From the NCBI GenBank assembly GCA_949282965.1, contig CASDQW010000060.1, forward strand, positions 1 through 53,192: a DNA stretch of 53,192 nucleotides. The letters are read 5' to 3'. Below are positions 50,671 to 53,192 of this stretch, in pieces (positions within the stretch are counted from its first letter, which is position 1; each line of letters starts with the position of its first letter). The translations under genes and the position numbers were made by a program. This DNA comes from an uncultured Lentisphaeria bacterium (GTDB lineage Bacteria; Verrucomicrobiota; Lentisphaeria; Victivallales; Victivallaceae). The notes under the pieces are model-generated. The model was not told where the DNA came from. It saw only the letters and a program-made list of their open reading frames with translations, and did not search any database.

Positions 50671-50678
50671 GTAGCTAC
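50671..50678. promoter_or_regulatory. Operator candidate GTAGCTAC at the pseudopilin transcription start
   Basis: An 8-bp perfect palindrome within a looser TGTA-N9-TACA dyad (50664-50680), lying just after the -10 box. It resembles the GTAC-rich operators of AraR-type regulators, one of which is encoded 280 bp away. Confidence 0.5.
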
Positions 50679-50683
50679 ATGAT

Positions 50684-50712
50684 ATTATAATCAAAAGTCA
50701 ACACAATGTCAA
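50684..50712 (-). promoter_or_regulatory. Perfect-consensus sigma-70 promoter of the pseudopilin-like gene
   Basis: On the minus strand TTGACA (50712-50707), 17-base spacer, TATAAT (50689-50684): all twelve bases match the consensus at optimal spacing. Confidence 0.85.
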
Positions 50713-50889
50713 TGAGATCAGAAAAAAACAACCGAAAAACCTGAACGGCGTACCCCCGCTCAAGTGCGCTCATCTCCACGCGTTCCGCCTGCTGGCGAAG
50801 GCCTCCAGGCCCTTTTTCCAACCATTCCGGAGTAAGCGGCATCATGGCGGTCATCTGATCTTTTTTTTCAGGGAAAGCAGCGCAGATCA

Positions 50890-50926
50890 TTTGCATTTTT
50901 CCCGCCTTCACCATAGTGTAATTGCA
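50890..50926 (+). promoter_or_regulatory. Possible promoter and dyad of the AraR-type regulator
   Basis: TTGCAT (50890-50895), 17-base spacer, TAGTGT (50913-50918; weak -10). The dyad TGtAATTgCA (50917-50926) sits at the start point and shares its TGTA and CATGAT flanks with the site near 50664-50685. Confidence 0.4.
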
Positions 50927-50957
50927 TGATGTCAGCCAAAGTATGGAGCACGGAAAT

Positions 50958-52049
50958 ATGGCCGCAGACAATCAGACTCTCCACATGAAAGGACGTACCC
51001 GGATTGTTTGCAAACATGAGCCGATCACCGCGGAGCTGGAGCGCCGTATCCGGACCGGGGCGATTCTCGGCAAACTGCCGGGGATGAATGCCCTGGCGGC
51101 GGAATTTTCCGTCAATCCGCTGACCATTCGCAAAGTTCTGGACGCGCTGGACCGCAAAGGTCTTATTGAACGCAAACGACGAGTCGGCATTTTCGTCCGG
51201 CACAAGAAACGCATCGGCGTGTTCATCCTCCGGCATTCCGCCCCGCTCCCGCCGTCCCGTTCCCGGGAGGAACTGCTGCCTTCCGCCCTGCAGAACATCG
51301 TGTGCGGCGGCATCGCCTCGGTCATCAACGCCCACCGTTTCTCCATCCAGACTCAGGTGGTTTCCTATGAGGACTGGGATTACATCAACTATCTCAAAAA
51401 TGAAGTCGACGGTGCCGTGGTCATTGCCAGCAGCCGGGAAACGGCCAGAGCGTTGTCCTATTTCCGGGAATTTCCCTTCGTCCGGGCTATGGGCAAAGTG
51501 GAGGAAGACCAGGTTTACCACCATATAACCTACGACAACACCCGGGTGGGAGCGGTCGCCGTGGATTATCTGCGCACTCGGGGCTGCAGGTGCCTCCTGT
51601 ATGTCGGCGACACGGAATCCACGCTTTCCCAGGAACGTTTCGCCGGTTTTGTCCGGGCGGCAGACGGCCTGGAATGGCGGCTCATGGACGGCGGATTGCG
51701 ACAGGATTCCCTGCCCGACTTTCTGCACCGGCTGGAAACCAATCTGCCCCCGCTGCTGCATGAAACCACCTCGCGGCGCCCCGGCCTGTTTCTGGCCGGC
51801 GATGAATACGCCATCCCGGTTTATCAGCTGCTTCGGGGAATGGGAATCATGCCGATGCGGGATATTCCCATCATCAGCTGCGACAACAATCATTACCTGA
51901 GAGCGGGGCTTTACCTGCCGCCGGCGGCGGTGGACATTCACGCTTTCGACATCGGGCGTCGCGCCACAGAACTGTTGCTGGATATGCTCGACCGGAAAAA
52001 ACTTCCATCAACGCGGAAAATCATCCTCCCGCCGACCCTTTCTTGCTGA
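50958..52049 (+). CDS. AraR-type regulator: GntR DNA-binding domain with LacI-type sensor
   Basis: 363 residues from ATG 50958 (GGAG nine bases upstream); the frame is open 12 codons earlier. Residues about 25-85 are a GntR winged helix (ITAELERRIRTGAILGKLPG, then FSVNPLTIRKVLDALDRKGL). The rest is a LacI/ribose-binding-like sensor with the family pattern (VVIASSRETARALSYF, YDNTRVGAVAVDYLRTRGC, LFLAGDEYAIPVYQLLRGMG, IISCDNNHYLRAGLYLPPAA). This is the domain plan of Bacillus AraR, a sugar-responsive repressor. It probably controls the divergent pseudopilin-like gene and itself. Ligand unknown. Confidence 0.93.
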   Translation: MAADNQTLHMKGRTRIVCKHEPITAELERRIRTGAILGKLPGMNALAAEFSVNPLTIRKVLDALDRKGLIERKRRVGIFVRHKKRIGVFILRHSAPLPPSRSREELLPSALQNIVCGGIASVINAHRFSIQTQVVSYEDWDYINYLKNEVDGAVVIASSRETARALSYFREFPFVRAMGKVEEDQVYHHITYDNTRVGAVAVDYLRTRGCRCLLYVGDTESTLSQERFAGFVRAADGLEWRLMDGGLRQDSLPDFLHRLETNLPPLLHETTSRRPGLFLAGDEYAIPVYQLLRGMGIMPMRDIPIISCDNNHYLRAGLYLPPAAVDIHAFDIGRRATELLLDMLDRKKLPSTRKIILPPTLSC

Positions 52050-52076
52050 CCCAGCGAGAAAAATAACGCCGCTCCC

Positions 52077-52114
52077 AAACACTCGATGCCGTTTTTGTCG
52101 GCATCGGGTGTTTT
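52077..52114. terminator. Bidirectional terminator
   Basis: AAACACTCGATGCCG pairs with CGGCATCGGGTGTTT around a seven-base T-rich loop, with A and T on the two sides. It closes both the AraR-type gene and the convergent aldo-keto reductase. Confidence 0.88.
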
Positions 52115-52135
52115 GCACATCATCGTCTTCGCAGG

Positions 52136-53164
52136 TCAGCGAAACGTCAGAAAGTGGAATTTATCCTTCGCATCTGCGGTGATACGGTCAATGGCGGCCA
52201 GCTCTTCCGCGGAAAAATCCGTATTCTTCTGCGCCATAGCCAACTCCGTAATCTGCTCCGGCGAACTCGCGCCGATCAGCGTCGAAGTAATCGTCCGCTC
52301 CCGCAGCAGCCAGGCAATGGCCATCTGCGACAGGGATTGTCCACGCGCCGCAGCCATATCATGGAGTGCCCGAAGTTTTTCCCGCACCTCGCCGCGCTCC
52401 ACAAATTCCCGCAGCGCCGGCGTCCGGGACGCCCGGGAACCTTCCGGCACGCCGTTCAGATAGCGGTCGGTCAACACCCCCTGGGCCAGCGGCGAAAAGA
52501 CGATCGCCCCCATACCCGCCCGCCGCATCGTTTCAAAGGAACCGTCGCCTTCCGGCCCGCGGGTCAGCAGGTTGTAACGGAACTGATTGATCAGACACGG
52601 CGTTCCCAGTTCCCGGAGGATCTCCACCGCCCGGGCCAGCCGGTCCGCCCGGTAATTGGAGACGCCCACATACAGCGCCTTGCCGTCGCGCACCAGCTGA
52701 TCCAGCGCCGCCATGCTCTCTTCCAGCGGCGTATCGGGATCCTCGATGTGATGATAGAAAATATCCACATAATCCAGCCGGAGCCGTTTCAAACTGGCTT
52801 CGCAACCGGCAATCAGGGTTTTTCGTGAACCACCGCTGCCGTAGGGGCCTTCGTGCATCAGGGAACCGGCCTTGGTGGAAATCACCAGCTCATCCCGGTA
52901 ACGGGCCAGATCCCGGTGCAGGATATCCGCAAAAATCTTCTCGGCCGACCCCGGCGGCGGGCCGTAAAGATTGGCCAGATCAAAATGCGTGATGCCGAGA
53001 TCAAAGGCGACGTGCACCATTTTCGCGGCATTCTCCGGCACATTGACGCCGCCGAAATTCTGCCACAGTCCCAGTGAGACCGCCGGCAGCTTTAAACCGC
53101 TGTTGCCGCAGCGGACGTATTGCATGCGCCCGTCGTAGCGTCCGGATTCCGGTGTATAAGACAT
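52136..53164 (-). CDS. Aldo/keto reductase, YghZ/Gpr-like
   Basis: 342 residues, complete. The N-terminus (MQYVRCGNSGLKLPAVSLGL) and YGPPPGSAEKIF match E. coli YghZ, which reduces L-glyceraldehyde 3-phosphate and methylglyoxal. The catalytic tetrad is visible: Asp and Tyr in FDLANLYG, Lys in VISTKAGS, and His in FYHHIEDP. GVSNYRADRLARAV and the C-terminal TSTLIGASSPEQI bind NADP. It detoxifies or interconverts carbonyl compounds in the cytoplasm. The gene ends toward the AraR-type regulator; the upstream context is beyond the window. Confidence 0.94.
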   Translation of the reverse strand: MSYTPESGRYDGRMQYVRCGNSGLKLPAVSLGLWQNFGGVNVPENAAKMVHVAFDLGITHFDLANLYGPPPGSAEKIFADILHRDLARYRDELVISTKAGSLMHEGPYGSGGSRKTLIAGCEASLKRLRLDYVDIFYHHIEDPDTPLEESMAALDQLVRDGKALYVGVSNYRADRLARAVEILRELGTPCLINQFRYNLLTRGPEGDGSFETMRRAGMGAIVFSPLAQGVLTDRYLNGVPEGSRASRTPALREFVERGEVREKLRALHDMAAARGQSLSQMAIAWLLRERTITSTLIGASSPEQITELAMAQKNTDFSAEELAAIDRITADAKDKFHFLTFR

Positions 53165-53192
53165 GACTGCTGCCCCCGATTACTTTTCGACA

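Larger units (their letters stand above)
50492..50957. other. 466-bp divergent regulatory region
   Basis: No gene is seen. It holds the perfect promoter of the pseudopilin-like gene (50684-50712), a leader of about 185 bases, a hairpin in this leader (50559-50582), a GTAGCTAC palindrome at the transcription start, and near 50890-50932 the probable promoter and a TGTAATTGCA dyad (50917-50926) before the AraR-type regulator. Confidence 0.7.

Noticed and set aside
1..53192. tRNA, rRNA, CRISPR arrays, insertion sequences, prophage
   Set aside because: No cloverleaf-like sequence, regular repeat-spacer array, transposase or phage gene was seen by reading; short tRNA genes could still be missed without a covariance search.

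Overview
The window is a gene-dense, GC-rich piece of a bacterial chromosome with 52 protein genes, no RNA genes, no insertion sequences and no CRISPR array. Gene content points to a strictly anaerobic, sugar-degrading, Gram-negative bacterium of the PVC group, most likely Lentisphaerae (Victivallis-like). The reasons are a pseudopilin-like protein with an H-X9-DG motif, LacI and AraR-type sugar regulators beside secreted carbohydrate-active-looking proteins, several lipoproteins, acetate production by ackA-pta, and a superoxide reductase / flavodiiron / rubredoxin oxygen-defence set. The taxonomic call is inference from gene content only.

Layout. 1-2980: a LacI regulator with a clear self-controlled promoter, followed by a secreted protein that runs off the left edge. 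3100-5436: lipoprotein plus SpoIIE-type phosphatase sensor. 5523-7536: rubredoxin, flavodiiron protein, superoxide reductase. 7819-9814: dut and a secreted polysaccharide-deacetylase-like protein, divergent from ispF and mscS (9974-11922). 11855-14681: aroE, prepilin peptidase and a secreted TIM-barrel-like protein, coupled by ATGA overlaps. 14827-21629: a lipoprotein gene with its own terminator, then a polyphosphate-centred operon (ppx-like, ppk, a divergent phosphofructokinase, a CYTH triphosphatase, a lipoprotein). 21557-27449: lepA-lepB-purU-O-antigen ligase operon. 27542-31507: queD-queE-queC plus a GT-C membrane protein, with trxA upstream. 31703-40601: GYF/RDD membrane protein, Gfo/Idh oxidoreductase, HU, hisS-adk-map-infA, ackA-pta, and a very acidic zinc-ribbon protein. 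40711-42775: MarC protein, and an unknown small protein coupled to hslO. 42851-48930: a five-gene catabolic-looking operon divergent from its LacI regulator. 49033-53164: NUDIX hydrolase, pseudopilin-like protein behind a perfect sigma-70 promoter, an AraR-type regulator and an aldo-keto reductase.

The two most unusual loci are 42851-48930 and 15668-21629. In the first, a type I dehydroquinate-dehydratase-like enzyme sits with a Gfo/Idh oxidoreductase, an MDR oxidoreductase, an epimerase-like protein and a serine hydrolase. Its divergent promoter region carries three TGCAA elements exactly 20 bp apart. In the second, polyphosphate enzymes share an operon with a phosphofructokinase altered at key nucleotide-site positions and with a CYTH triphosphatase. 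Two convergent gene pairs overlap at their 3' ends (68 and 73 bp), and several promoters have palindromes lying across the -10 box or start site.
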